Assembly: GCA_963932145.1 (NCBI GenBank)
Contig: OZ010577.1
Span: forward strand, 15,663,889 to 15,727,888
Reading direction: 5' to 3'
Origin: Acanthosepion lycidas
Lineage: Eukaryota > Mollusca > Cephalopoda > Sepiida > Sepiidae
DNA: 64,000 nt
Position numbers and translations under genes: made by a program. Of the stretch, positions 1-14,066 are shown piece by piece. How positions within the stretch are numbered: position 1 is the stretch's first letter; every line of letters starts with the position of its first letter. The notes under the pieces are model-generated. The model searched no databases. It was given only the letters and a program-made list of their open reading frames with translations, and was not told where the DNA came from.

Positions 1-3000
1 TAGCATGCGAAGGATACTATTCATATAACAGGGATTTCCTTGAAAAACTGTGTGGACGCAAAATGGGTGATCGCTGTATGTTTCTCTCCTGCCGTGCGTT
101 GTATTTACCTTTACATTCTTTCATTTAACATTATGAACAGGCAAGAGCCTCCTCTAAAAGCTGCTTACAATTATTTTTCATTCGAACACATACAGTGAGC
201 GTAGCATGCAACGGTTACGACTCACGTAACAGGGATTTCCTTGAAAAACTGTGTGGACGCAAAATGGGTGATCGCTGTATGTTTCTCTCCTACCGTGCGT
301 TCTATTTACCTTTACATCCTTTCATTTCACTTTATGAACAGGCAAGGGCCTCCTCTAAAACCGGCTTACAATTATTTTTCATTCGAACTCATACAGTGAG
401 CGTAGCATGCAAAGGTTACGACTCACGTAACAGGGATTTCCTTGAAAAACTGTGTGGACGCAAAATGGGTGATCGCTGTAAGTTTCTCTCCTGCCGTGCG
501 TTCTATTTACCTTTACATTCTTTCATTTCACTTTATGAACAGGCAAGAGCCTCCTCTAAAACCGGCTTACAATTATTTTTCATTCGAACTCATACAGTGA
601 GCGTAGCATGCAAAGGATACTATTCATATAACAGGGATTTCCTTGAAAAACTGTGTGGACGCATAGTGGGTGATCGCTGTATGTTTCTCTCCTGCCGTGC
701 GTTCTATTTACATTTACATTCTTTCATTTCACTTTATGAACAGGCAAGTGCCTCCTCTAAAACCGGCTTACAATTATTTTTCATTCGAACGCATACAGTG
801 AGCGTAGCATGCAAAGGATAATATTCATATAACAGGGATTTCTTTGAAAAACTGTGTGGACGCAAAGTGGGTGATCGCTGTATGTTTCTCTCCTGCCGTG
901 CGTTCTATTTACCTTTACATTCTTTCATTTCACTTTATGAACAGGCAAGAGCCTCCTCTAAAACCGGCTTACAATTATTTTTTATTCGAACTCATACAGT
1001 GAGCGTAGCATGCAAAAGTTACGACTCACGTAACAGGGATTGCCTTGAAAAACTGTGTGGACGCAAAATGGGTGATCGCTGTATGTTTCTCTCCTGCCGT
1101 GCGTTCTATTTACCTTTACATTCTTTCATTTCACTTAATGAACAGGCTAGGGTCTCCTCTAAAACCGGCTTACAATTATTTTTCATTCGAACTCATACAG
1201 TGAGCGTAGCATGCAAAGGTTACGACTCACGTAACAGGGATTGCCTTGAAAAACTGTGTGGACGTAAAATGGGTGATCGCTGTAAGTTTCTCTCCTGCCG
1301 TGCGTTCTATTTACCTTTACATTCTTTCATTTCACTTTATGAACAGGCAAGGGTCTCCTCTAAAACCGGCTTACAATTATTTTTCATTCGAACTCATACA
1401 GTGAGCGTAGCATGCAAAGGTTACGACTCACGTAACAGGGATTTCCTTGAAAACCTGTGTGGACGCAAAGTGGGTGATCGCTGTATGTTTCTCTCCTGCC
1501 GTGCGTTCTATTTACCTTTACATTCTTTCATTTCACTTTATGAACATGCAAGAGCCTCCTCTAAAACCGGCTTACAATTATTTTTCATTCGAACTCATAC
1601 AGTGAGCGTAGCATGCAAAGGATACTATTCCTATAACAGGGATTTCCTTGAAAAACTGTGTGGACGCAAAATGGGTGATCGCTGTATGTTTCTCTCCTGC
1701 CGTGCGTTCTATTTACCGTTACATTCTTTCATTTAACTTTATGAACAGGCAAGGGTCTCCTCTAAAACCGGCTTACAATTATTTTTCATTCGAACTCATA
1801 CAGTGAGCGTAGCATGCAAAGGTTACGACTCACGTAACAGGGAATTCCTTGAAAAACTGTGTGGACGCAAAATGGGTGATCGCTGTATGTTTCTCTCCTG
1901 CGGTGCGTTCTATTTACCTTTACATTCTTTCATTTCACTTTATGAACAGGCAAGAGCCTCCTCTAAAAGCTGCTTACAATTATTTTTCATTCGAACTCAT
2001 ACAGTGAGCGTAGCATGCGAAGGATACTATTCATATAACAGGGATTTCCTTGAAAAACTGTGTGGACGCAAAATGGGTGATCGCTGTATGTTTCTCTCCT
2101 GCCGTGCGTTGTATTTACCTTTACATTCTTTCATTTAACATTATGAACAGGCAAGAGCCTCCTCTAAAAGCTGCTTACAATTATTTTTCATTCGAACACA
2201 TACAGTGAGCGTAGCATGCAACGGTTACGACTCACGTAACAGGGATTTCCTTGAAAAACTGTGTGGACGCAAAATGGGTGATCGCTGTATGTTTCTCTCC
2301 TACCGTGCGTTCTATTTACCTTTACATTCTTTCATTTCACTTTATGAACAGGCAAGGGCCTCCTCTAAAACCGGCTTACAATTATTTTTCATTCGAACTC
2401 ATACAGTGAGCGTAGCATGCAAAGGTTACGACTCACGTAACAGGGATTTCCTTGAAAAACTGTGTGGACGCAAAATGGGTGATCGCTGTAAGTTTCTCTC
2501 CTGCCGTGCGTTCTATTTACCTTTACATTCTTTCATTTCACTTTATGAACAGGCAAGAGCCTCCTCTAAAACCGGCTTACAATTATTTTTCATTCGAACT
2601 CATACAGTGAGCGTAGCATGCAAAGGATACTATTCATATAACAGGGATTTCCTTGAAAAACTGTGTGGACGCAAAGTGGGTGATCGCTGTATGTTTCTCT
2701 CCTGCCGTGCGTTCTATTTACCTTTACATTCTTTCATTTCACTTTATGAACAGGCAAGAGCCTCCTCTAAAACCGGCTTACAATTATTTTTCATTCGAAC
2801 TCATACAGTGAGCGTAGCATGCAAAGGTTACGACTCACGTAACAGGGATTTCCTTGAAAACCTGTGTGGACGCAAAGTGGGTGATCGCTGTATGTTTCTC
2901 TCCTGCCGTGCGTTCTATTTACCTTTACATTCTTTCATTTAACTTTATGAACAGGCAAGAGCCTCCTCTAAAACCGGCTTACAATTATTTTTCATTCGAA

Positions 3001-4415
3001 CTCATACAGTGAGCGTGGCATGCAAAGGTTACGACTCACGTAACAGGGATTGCCTTGAAAAACTGTGTGGACGCAAAATGGGTGATCGCTGTATGTTTCT
3101 CTCCTGCCGTGCGTTCTATTTACATTTACTTTCTTTCATTTAACTTTATGAACAGGCAAGAGCCTCCTCTAAAACCGGCTTACAATTATTTTTCATTCGA
3201 ACTCATACAGTGAGCGTAGCTTGCAAAGGATACTATTCATATAACAGGGATTTCCTTGAAAAATTCTGTGGACGCAAAATGGGTGATCGCTGTATGTTTC
3301 TCTCCTGCCGTGCGTTCTATTTACATTTACATTATTTCATTTCACTTTATGAACAGGCAAGAGCCTCCTCTAAAACCGGCTTACAATTATTTTTCATTCG
3401 AACTCATACAGTGAGCGTAGCATGCAAAGGTTACGACTCACGTAACAGGGATTTCCTTGAAAATCTGTGTGGACGCAAAATGGGTGATCGCTGTATGTTT
3501 CTCTCCTGCCGTGCGTTCTATTTACCTTTACATTCTTTCATTTCACTTTATGAACAGGCAAGAGCCTCCTCTAAAACCGGCTTAAAATTATTTTTCATTC
3601 CAACTCATACAGTGAGCGTAGCATGCAAAGGTTACGACTCACGTAACAGGGATTTCCTTGAAAAACTGTGTGGACGCAAAATGGGTGATCGCTGTATGTT
3701 TCTCTCCTGCCGTGCGTTCTATTTACCTTTACATTCTTTCATTTCACTTTATGAACAGGCAAGTGCCTCCTCTAAAACCGGCTTACAATTATTTTTCATT
3801 CGAACGCATACAGTGAGCGTAGCATGCAAAGGATAATATTCATATAACAGGGATTTCTTTGAAAAACTGTGTGGACGCAAAGTGGGTGATCGCTGTATGT
3901 TTCTCTCCTGCCGTGCGTTCTATTTACCTTTACATTCTTTCATTTCACTTTATGAACAGGCAAGAGCCTCCTCTAAAACCGGCTTACAATTATTTTTCAT
4001 TCGAACTCATACAGTGAGCGTAGCATGCAAAAGTTACGACTCACGTAACAGGGATTGCCTTGAAAAACTGTGTGGACGCAAAATGGGTGATCGCTGTATG
4101 TTTCTCTCCTACCGTGTGTTCTATTTACCTTTACATTCTTTCATTTCACTTTATGAACAGGCAAGGATCTCCTCTAAAACCGGCTTACAATTATTTTTCA
4201 TTCGAACACATACAGTGAGCGTAGCATGCAACGGTTACGACTCACGTAACAGGGATTTCCTTGAAAAACTGTGTGGACGCAAAATGGGTGATCGCTGTAT
4301 GTTTCTCTCCTGCCGTGCGTTCTATTTACCGTTACATTCTTTCATTTAACTTTATGAACAGGCAAGGGTCTCCTCTAAAACCGGCTTGCAATTATTTTTC
4401 ATTCGAACTCATACA
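1..4415. repeat. Left block: mosaic of 10-unit and 15-unit offsets
   Basis: The first 660 bases or so recur at 2011-2670, exactly 2,010 bp (10 units) away, including unusual variants such as GCATGCGAAGG and TTTAACATTATG; one difference is C at 328 against T at the matching place. From about 745 to 1095 the best match instead lies 3,015 bp (15 units) away, at 3760-4110, sharing CGAACGCATACAG and GCAAAAGTTACG. The block is therefore a patchwork, as expected if exchanges of different register have overlapped. Confidence 0.75.
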
Positions 4416-6225
4416 GTGAGCGTAGCATGCAAAGGTTACGACTCACGTAACAGGGATTTCCTTGAAAAACTGTGTGGACACAAAATGGGTGATCGCTGTA
4501 TGTTTCTCTCCTCTCGAGCGTTCTATTAACCTTTACATTCTTTCATTTCACTTTATGAACAGGCAAGAGCCTCCTCTAAAACCGGCTTACAATTATTTTT
4601 CATTCGAACTCATACAGTGAGCGTAGCATGCAAAGGATACTATTCATATAACAGGGATTGCCTTGAAAAACTGTATGGACGCAAAATGGGTGATCGCTGT
4701 ATGTTTCTCTCCTGCCGTGCGTTCTATTTACCTTTACATTCTTTCATTTAACTTTATGAACAGGCAAGAGCCTCCTCTAAAACCTGCTTACAATTATTTT
4801 TCATTCGAACTCATACAGTGAGCGTAGCATGCAAAGGTTACGACTCACGTAACAGGGATTGCCTTGAAAAACTGTGTGGACGCAAAATGGGTGATCGCTG
4901 TATGTTTCTCTCCTGCCGTGCGTTCTATTTACCTTTACATTCTTTCATTTCACTTTATGAACAGGCAAGAGCCTCCTCTAAAACCGGCTTACAATTATTT
5001 TTCATTCGAACTCATACAGTGAGGGTAGCATGCAAAGGATAATATTCATATAACAGGGATTTCTTTGAAAAACTGTGTGGACGCAAAGTGGGTGATCGCT
5101 GTATGTTTCTCTCCTGCCGTGCGTTCTATTTACCTTTACATTCTTTCATTTCACTATATGAACAGGCAAGAGCCTCCTCTAAAACCGGCTTACAATTATT
5201 TTTCATTCGAACTCATACAGTGAGCGTAGCATGCAAAGGTTACGACTCACGTAACAGGGATTGCCTTGAAAAATTGTGTGGACGCAAAATGGGTGATCGC
5301 TGTATGTTTCTCTCCTGCCGTGCGTTCTATTTACATTTACTTTCTTTCATTTAACTTTATGAACAGGCAAGAGCCTCCTCTAAAACCGGCTTACAATTAT
5401 TTTTCATTCGAACTCATACAGTGAGCGTAGCATGCAAAGGTTACGACTCACGTAACAGGGATTTCCTTTCAAAAACTGTGTGGACGCAAAATGGGTGATC
5501 GCTGTATGTTTCTCTCCTACCGTGCGTTCTATTTACCTTTACATTCTTTCATTTCACTTTATGAACAGGCAAGGGTCTCCTCTAAAACCGGCTTACAATT
5601 ATTTTTCATTCGAACTCATACAGTGAGCGTAGCATGCAAAGGTTACGACTCACGTAACAGGCATTTCCTTGAAAAATTGTGTGGACGCAAAATGGGTGAT
5701 CGCTGTAAGTTTCTCTCCTGCCGTGCGTTCTATTTACCTTTACATTCTTTCATTTCACTTTATGAACAGGCAAGAGCCTCCTCTAAAACCGGCTTACAAT
5801 TATTTTTCATTCGAACTCATACAGTGAGCGTAGCATGCAAAGGATACTATTCATATAACAGGGATTTCCTTGAAAAACTGTGTGGACGCAAAATGGGTGA
5901 TCGCTGTATGTTTCTCTCCTGCCGTGCGTTCTATTTACCTTTACATTCTTTCATTTCACTTTATGAACAGGCAAGGGCCTCCTCTAAAACCGGCTTACAA
6001 TTATTTTTCATTCGAACTCATACAGTGAGCGTAGCATGCAAAGGTTACGAATCACGTAACAGGGATTGCCTTGAAAAACTGTGTGGACGCAAAATGGGTG
6101 ATCGCTGTATGTTTCTCTCCTACCGTGCGTTCTATTTACCTTTACATTCTTTCATTTCACTTTATGAACAGGCAAGGGCCTCCTCTAAAACCGGCTTACA
6201 ATTATTTTTCAATCGAACTCATACA
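4416..6225. repeat. Higher-order repeat copy 1 of the CTCGAG family (9 units)
   Basis: Nine monomers, 1,810 bp. It opens with a unit carrying CTCGAG (4513-4518) and a TATTAAC stop variant. The order of box types is 1-2-1-2-1-1-1-2-1. The sixth monomer has a TC-for-G change that adds one base at about 5468-5470, shifting the open frame. This is the most complete version and serves as the parent arrangement for the next four blocks. Confidence 0.8.
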
Positions 6226-7632
6226 GTGAGCGTAGCATGCAAAGGTTACGACTCACGTAACAGGGATTTCCTTGAAAAACTGTGTGGACGCAAAATGGGT
6301 GATCGCTGTATGTTTCTCTCCTCTCGAGCGTTCTATTAACCTTTACATTCTTTCATTTCACTTTATGAACAGGCAAGAGCCTCCTCTAAAACCGGCTTAC
6401 AATTATTTTTCATTCGAACTCATACAGTGAGCGTAGCATGCAAAGGATACTATTCATATAACAGGGATTTCCTTGAAAAACTGTGTGGACGCAAAATGGG
6501 TGATCGCTGTATGTTTCTCTCCTGCCGTGCGTTCTATTTACCTTTACATTCTTTCATTTAACTTTATGAACAGGCAAGAGCCTCCTCTAAAACCTGCTTA
6601 CAATTATTTTTCATTCGAACTCATACAGTGAGCGTAGCATGCAAAGGTTACGACTCACGTAACAGGGATTGCCTTGAAAAACTGTGTGGACGCAAAATGG
6701 GTGATCGCTGTATGTTTCTCTCCTGCCGTGCGTTCTATTTACCTTTACATTCTTTCATTTCACTTTATGAACAGGCAAGAGCCTCCTCTAAAACCGGCTT
6801 ACAATTATTTTTCATTCGAACTCATACAGTGAGGGTAGCATGCAAAGGATAATATTCATATAACAGGGATTTCTTTGAAAAACTGTGTGGACGCAAAGTG
6901 GGTGATCGCTGTATGTTTCTCTCCTGCCGTGCGTTCTATTTACCTTTACATTCTTTCATTTCACTTTATGAACAGGCAAGGGTCTCCTCTAAAACCGGCT
7001 TACAATTATTTTTCATTCGAACTCATACAGTGAGCGTAGCATGCAAAGGTTACGACTCACGTAACAGGGATTTCCTTGAAAAATTGTGTGGACGCAAAAT
7101 GGGTGATCGCTGTAAGTTTCTCTCCTGCCGTGCGTTCTATTTACCTTTACATTCTTTCATTTCACTTTATGAACAGGCAAGAGCCTCCTCTAAAACCGGC
7201 TTACAATTATTTTTCATTCGAACTCATACAGTGAGCGTAGCATGCAAAGGATACTATTCATATAACAGGGATTTCCTTGAAAAACTGTGTGGACGCAAAA
7301 TGGGTGATCGCTGTATGTTTCTCTCCTGCCGTGCGTTCTATTTACCTTTACATTCTTTCATTTCACTTTATGAACAGGCAAGGGCCTCCTCTAAAACCGG
7401 CTTACAATTATTTTTCATTCGAACTCATACAGTGAGCGTAGCATGCAAAGGTTACGAATCACGTAACAGGGATTGCCTTGAAAAACTGTGTGGACGCAAA
7501 ATGGGTGATCGCTGTATGTTTCTCTCCTACCGTGCGTTCTATTTACCTTTACATTCTTTCATTTCACTTTATGAACAGGCAAGGGCCTCCTCTAAAACCG
7601 GCTTACAATTATTTTTCAATCGAACTCATACA
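6226..7632. repeat. Higher-order repeat copy 2, shortened to 7 units
   Basis: Seven monomers, 1,407 bp, opening with CTCGAG at 6323-6328. The order matches copy 1 except that the fifth and sixth monomers, including the one with the 1-bp insertion, are absent: the TAA-bearing type-2 unit at 6829 is followed directly by the AAGTTTCTC unit at 7030. This is an exact two-monomer deletion, consistent with unequal exchange in register. Confidence 0.8.
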
Positions 7633-8235
7633 GTGAGCGTAGCATGCAAAGGTTACGACTCACGTAACAGGGATTTCCTTGAAAAACTGTGTGGACGCAA
7701 AATGGGTGATCGCTGTATGTTTCTCTCCTCTCGAGCGTTCTATTAACCTTTACATTCTTTCATTTCACTTTATGAACAGGCAAGAGCCTCCTCTAAAACC
7801 GGCTTACAATTATTTTTCATTCGAACTCATACAGTGAGCGTAGCATGCAAAGGATACTATTCATATAACAGGGATTTCCTTGAAAAACTGTGTGGACGCA
7901 AAATGGGTGATCGCTGTATGTTTCTCTCCTGCCGTGCGTTCTATTTACCTTTACATTCTTTCATTTAACTTTATGAACAGGCAAGAGCCTCCTCTAAAAC
8001 CTGCTTACAATTATTTTTCATTCGAACTCATACAGTGAGCGTAGCATGCAAAGGTTACGACTCACGTAACAGGGATTGCCTTGAAAAACTGTGTGGACGC
8101 AAAATGGGTGATCGCTGTATGTTTCTCTCCTACCGTGCGTTCTATTTACCTTTACATTCTTTCATTTCACTTTATGAACAGGCAAGGGCCTCCTCTAAAA
8201 CCGGCTTACAATTATTTTTCAATCGAACTCATACA
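7633..8235. repeat. Higher-order repeat copy 3, shortened to 3 units with a chimeric monomer
   Basis: Three monomers, 603 bp, opening with CTCGAG at 7730-7735. The third monomer (8035-8235) begins like the unit at 6628 (GACTCAC in the box) and ends like the unit at 7432 (CTACCGTGCG, then TTTTTCAATCG). Six monomers between those two positions have been removed, and the crossover lies between about 8061 and 8130. Confidence 0.8.
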
Positions 8236-10045
8236 GTGAGCGTAGCATGCAAAGGTTACGACTCACGTAACAGGGATTTCCTTGAAAAACTGTGTGGACG
8301 CAAAATGGGTGATCGCTGTATGTTTCTCTCCTCTCGAGCGTTCTATTAACCTTTACATTCTTTCATTTCACTTTATGAACAGGCAAGAGCCTCCTCTAAA
8401 ACCGGCTTACAATTATTTTTCATTCGAACTCATACAGTGAGCGTAGCATGCAAAGGATACTATTCATATAACAGGGATTTCCTTGAAAAACTGTGTGGAC
8501 GCAAAATGGGTGATCGCTGTATGTTTCTCTCCTGCCGTGCGTTCTATTTACCTTTACATTCTTTCATTTAACTTTATGAACAGGCAAGAGCCTCCTCTAA
8601 AACCTGCTTACAATTATTTTTCATTCGAACTCATACAGTGAGCGTAGCATGCAAAGGTTACGACTCACGTAACAGGGATTGCCTTGAAAAACTGTGTGGA
8701 CGCAAAATGGGTGATCGCTGTATGTTTCTCTCCGGCCGTGCGTTCTATTTACCTTTACATTCTTTCATTTCACTTTATGAACAGGCAAGAGCCTCCTCTA
8801 AAACCGGCTTACAATTATTTTTCATTCGAACTCATACAGTGAGGGTAGCATGCAAAGGATAATATTCATATAACAGGGATTTCTTTGAAAAACTGTGTGG
8901 ACGCAAAGTGGGTGATCGCTGTATGTTTCTCTCCTGCCGTGCGTTCTATTTACCTTTACATTCTTTCATTTCACTTTATGAACAGGCAAGGGTCTCCTCT
9001 AAAACCGGCTTACAATTATTTTTCATTCGAACTCATACAGTGAGCGTAGCATGCAAAGGATACTATTCATATAACAGGGATTTCCTTGTAAAACTGTGTG
9101 GACGCAAAGTGGGTGATCGCTGTATGTTTCTCTCCTGCCGTGCGTTCTATTTACCTTTACATTCTTTCATTTAACTTTATGAACAGGCAAGAGCATCCTC
9201 TAAAACCGGCTTACAATTATTTTTCATTCGAACTCATACAGTGAGCGTAGCATGCAAAGGTTACGACTCACGTAACAGGGATTTCCTTTCAAAAACTGTG
9301 TGGACGCAAAATGGGTGATCGCTGTATGTTTCTCTCCTACCGTGCGTTCTATTTACCTTTACATTCTTTCATTTCACTTTATGAACAGGCAAGGGTCTCC
9401 TCTAAAACCGGCTTACAATTATTTTTCATTCGAACTCATACAGTGAGCGTAGCATGCAAAGGTTACGACTCACGTAACAGGGATTTCCTTGAAAAACTGT
9501 GTGGACGCAAAATGGGTGATCGCTGTAAGTTTCTCTCCTGCCGTGCGTTCTATTTACCTTTACATTCTTTCATTTCACTTTATGAACAGGCAAGAGCCTC
9601 CTCTAAAACCGGCTTACAATTATTTTTCATTCGAACTCATACAGTGAGCGTAGCATGCAAAGGATACTATTCATATAACAGGGATTTCCTTGAAAAACTG
9701 TGTGGACGCAAAATGGGTGATCGCTGTATGTTTCTCTCCTGCCATGCGTTCTATTTACCTTTACATTCTTTCATTTCACTTTATGAACAGGCAAGGGCCT
9801 CCTCTAAAACCGGCTTACAATTATTTTTCATTCGAACTCATACAGTGAGCGTAGCATGCAAAGGTTACGACTCACGTAACAGGGATTGCCTTGAAAAACT
9901 GTGTGGACGCAAAATGGGTGATCGCTGTATGTTTCTCTCCTACCGTGCGTTCTATTTACCTTTACATTCTTTCATTTCACTTTATGAACAGGCAAGGGCC
10001 TCCTCTAAAACCGGCTTACAATTATTTTTCATTCGAACTCATACA
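8236..10045. repeat. Higher-order repeat copy 4 (9 units)
   Basis: Nine monomers, 1,810 bp, opening with CTCGAG at 8333-8338, and carrying the same 1-bp insertion in its sixth monomer (9288-9290). Its fifth monomer (9040) differs from copy 1: it is a type-2 unit with GTAAAAC and a TTTAAC stop, of the kind also seen at 12459 and 28944, so one monomer has been replaced. Confidence 0.78.
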
Positions 10046-12257
10046 GTGAGCGTAGCATGCAAAGGTTACGACTCACGTAACAGGGATTTCCTTGAAAAAC
10101 TGTGTGGACGCAAAATGGGTGATCGCTGTATGTTTCTCTCCTCTCGAGCGTTCTATTAACCTTTACATTCTTTCATTTCACTTTATGAACAGGCAAGAGC
10201 CTCCTCTAAAACCGGCTTACAATTATTTTTCATTCGAACTCATACAGTGAGCGTAGCATGCAAAGGATACTATTCATATAACAGGGATTTCCTTGAAAAA
10301 CTGTGTGGACGCAAAATGGGTGATCGCTGTATGTTTCTCTCCTGCCGTGCGTTCTATTTACCTTTACATTCTTTCATTTAACTTTATGAACAGGCAAGAG
10401 CCTCCTCTAAAACCTGCTTACAATTATTTTTCATTCGAACTCATACAATGAGCGTAGCATGCAAAGGTTACGACTCACGTAACAGGGATTGCCTTGAAAA
10501 ACTGTTTGGACGCAAAATGGGTGATCGCTGTATGTTTCTCTCCTGCCGTGCGTTCTATTTACCTTTACATTCTTTCATTTCACTTTATGAACAGGCAAGA
10601 GCCTCCTCTAAAACCGGCTTACAATTATTTTTCATTCGAACTCATACAGTGAGGGTAGCATGCAAAGGATAATATTCATATAACAGGGATTTCTTTGAAA
10701 AACTGTGTGGACGCAAAGTGGGTGATCGCTGTATGTTTCTCCCCTGCCGTGCGTTCTATTTACCTTTACATTCTTTCATTTCACTATATGAACAGGCAAG
10801 AGCCTCCTCTAAAACCGGCTTACAATTATTTTTCATTCGAACTCATACAGTGAGCGTAGCATGCAAAGGTTACGACTCACGTAACAGGGATTGCCTTGAA
10901 AAATTGTGTGGACGCAAAATGGGTGATCGCTGTATGTTTCTCTCCTGCCGTGCGTTCTATTTACATTTACTTTCTTTCATTTAACTTTATGAACAGGCAA
11001 GAGCCTCCTCTAAAACCGGCTTACAATTATTTTTCATTCGAACTCATACAGTGAGCGTAGCATGCAAAGGTTACGACTCACGTAACAGGGATTTCCTTTC
11101 AAAAACTGTGTGGACGCAAAATGGGTGATCGCTGTATGTTTCTCTCCTACCGTGCGTTGTATTTACCTTTACATTCTTTCATTTCACTTTATGAACAGGC
11201 AAGAGCCTCCTCTAAAACCGGCTTACAATTATTTTTCATTCGAACTCATACAGTGAGCGTAGCATGCAAAGGATACTATTCATATAACAGGGATTTCCTT
11301 GAAAAACTGTGTGGACGCAAAATGGGTGATCGCTGTATGTTTCTCTCCTGCCGTGCGTTCTATTTACCTTTACATTCTTTCATTTCACTTTATGAACAGG
11401 CAAGGGCCTCCTCTAAAACCGGCTTACAATTATTTTTCATTCGAACTCATACAGTGAGCGTAGCATGCAAAGGTTACGACTCACGTAACAGGGATTGCCT
11501 TGAAAAACTGTGTGGACGCAAAATGGGTGATCGCTGTATCTTTCTCTCCTGCCGTGCGTTCTATATACATTTACTTTCTTTCATTTAACTTTATGAACAG
11601 GCAAGAGCCTCCTCTAAAACCTGCTTACAATTATTTTTCATTCGAACTCATACAGTGAGCGTAGCATGCAAAGGTTACGACTCACGTAACAGGGATTGCC
11701 TTGAAAAATTGTGTGGACGCAAAATGGGTGATCGCTGTATGTTTCTCTCCTGCCGTGCGTTCTATTTACCTTTACATTCTTTCATTTCACTTTATGAACA
11801 GGCAAGAGCCTCCTCTAAAACCGGCTTACAATTATTTTTCATTCGAACTCATACAGTGAGGGTAGCATGCAAAGGATAATATTCATATAACAGGGATTTC
11901 TTTGAAAAACTGTGTGGACGCAAAGTGGGTGATCGCTGTATGTTTCTCTCCTGCCGTGCGTTCTATTTACCTTTACATTCTTTCATTTCACTATATGAAC
12001 AGGCAAGAGCCTCCTCTAAAACCGGCTTACAATTATTTTTCATTCGAACTCATACAGTGAGCGTAGCATGCAAAGGTTACGACTCACGTAACAGGGATTG
12101 CCTTGAAAAATTGTGTGGACGCAAAATGGGTGATCGCTGTATGTTTCTCTCCTGCCGTGCGTTCTATTTACATTTACTATCTTTCATTTAACTTTATGAA
12201 CAGGCAAGAGCCTCCTCTAAAACCGGCTTACAATTATTTTTCATTCGAACTCATACA
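10046..12257. repeat. Higher-order repeat copy 5, partly expanded (11 units)
   Basis: It opens with CTCGAG at 10143-10148 and keeps the 1-bp insertion at 11098-11100, then departs from the parent order. The three monomers at 10448-11050 (type 1, type 2 with TAA, type 1 with CATTTAC and TTTAAC) recur at 11655-12257, 1,207 bp away. No CTCGAG unit occurs to the right of here, so this marks the edge of the family. Confidence 0.7.
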
Positions 12258-12860
12258 GTGAGCGTAGCATGCAAAGGATACTATTCATATAACAGGGTTT
12301 TCCTTGAAAACCTGTGTGGACGCAAAATGGGTGATCGCTGTATGTTTCTCTCCTGCCGTGCGTTCTATTTACCTTTACATTCTTTCATTTCACTTTATGA
12401 ACAGGCAAGGGTCTCCTCTAAAACCGGCTTACAATTATTTTTCATTCGAACTCATACAGTGAGCGTAGCATGCAAAGGATACTATTCATATAACAGGGAT
12501 TTCCTTGTAAAACTGTGTGGACGCAAAGTGGGTGATCGCTGTATGTTTCTCTCCTGCCGTGCGTTCTATTTACCTTTACATTCTTTCATTTAACTTTATG
12601 AACAGGCAAGAGCCTCCTCTAAAACCGGCTTACAATTATTTTTCATTCGAACTCATACAGTGAGCGTAGCATGCAAAGGTTACGACTCACGTAACAGGGA
12701 TTGCCTTGAAAAACTGTGTGGACGCAAAATGGGTGATCGCTGTATCTTTCTCTCCTGCCGTGCGTTCTATATACATTTACTTTCTTTCATTTAACTTTAT
12801 GAACAGGCAAGAGCCTCCTCTAAAACCGGCTTACAATTATTTTTCATTCGAACTCATACA

Positions 12861-14066
12861 GTGAGCGTAGCATGCAAAGGTTACGACTCACGTCACAGGG
12901 ATTTCCTTGAAAACCTGTGTGGACGCAAAGTGGGTGATCGCTGTATGTTTCTCTCCTGCCGTGCGTTCTATTTACCTTTACATTCTTTCATTTCACTTTA
13001 TGAACAGGCAAGAGCCTCCTCTAAAACCGGCTTACAATTATTTTTCATTCGAACTCATACAGTGAGCGTAGCATGCAAAGGATACTCTTCATATAACAGG
13101 GATTTCCTTGAAAAACTGTGTGGACGCAAAATGGGTGATCGCTGTAAGTTTCTCTCCTGCCGTGCGTTCTATTTACCTTTACATTCTTTCATTTCACTTT
13201 ATGAACAGGCAAGAGCCTCCTCTAAAACCGGCTTACAATTATTTTTCATTCGAACTCATACAGTGAGCGTAGCATGAAAAGGATACTATTCATATAACAG
13301 GGATTTCCTTGAAAAACTGTGTGGACGCAAAATGGGTGATCGCTGTATGTTTCTCTCCTACCGTGCCTTCTATTTACCTTTACATTCTTTCATTTCACTT
13401 TATGAACAGGCAAGGGCCTCCTCTAAAACCGGCTTACAATTATTTTTCATTCGAACTCATACAGTGAGCGTAGCATGCAAAGGATACTATTCATATAACA
13501 GGGATTTCCTTGAAAAACTGTGTGGACGCAAAATGGGTGATCGCTGTATGTTTCTCTCCTACCGTGCGTTTTATTTACCTTTACATTCTTTCATTTCACG
13601 TTATGAACAGGCAAGAGCCTCCTCTAAAACCGGCTTACAATTATTTTTCATTCGAACTCATACAGTGAGCGTAGCATGCAAAGGTTACGACTCACGTAAC
13701 AGATATTTCCTTGAAAAACTGTGTGGACGCAAAATGGATGATCGCTGTATGTTTCTCTCCTGCCGTGCGTTCTATTTACCTTTACATTCTTTCATTTCAC
13801 TTTATGAACAGGCAAGGGCCTCCTCTGAAACCGGCTTACAATTATTTTTCATTCGAACTCATACAGTGAGCGTAGCATGCAATGGTTACGACTCACGTAA
13901 CAGGGATTGCCTTGAAAAACTGTGTGGACGCAAAATGGGTGATCGCTGTATCTTTCTCTCCTGCCGTGCGTTCTATATACATTTACTTTCTTTCATTTAA
14001 CTTTATGAACAGGCAAGAGCCTCCTCTAAAACCGGCTTACAATTATTTTTCATTCGAACTCATACA
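12861..14066. repeat. Higher-order repeat of the CGTCACAGG family, 6-unit copy
   Basis: The family is marked by a first monomer with CGTCACAGG instead of CGTAACAGG and a last monomer with TATATACATTTAC and TTTAAC. Here six monomers lie between the markers. The third monomer has GCATGAAAAGG, which puts a TGA (13275-13277) in the open frame. Confidence 0.78.
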
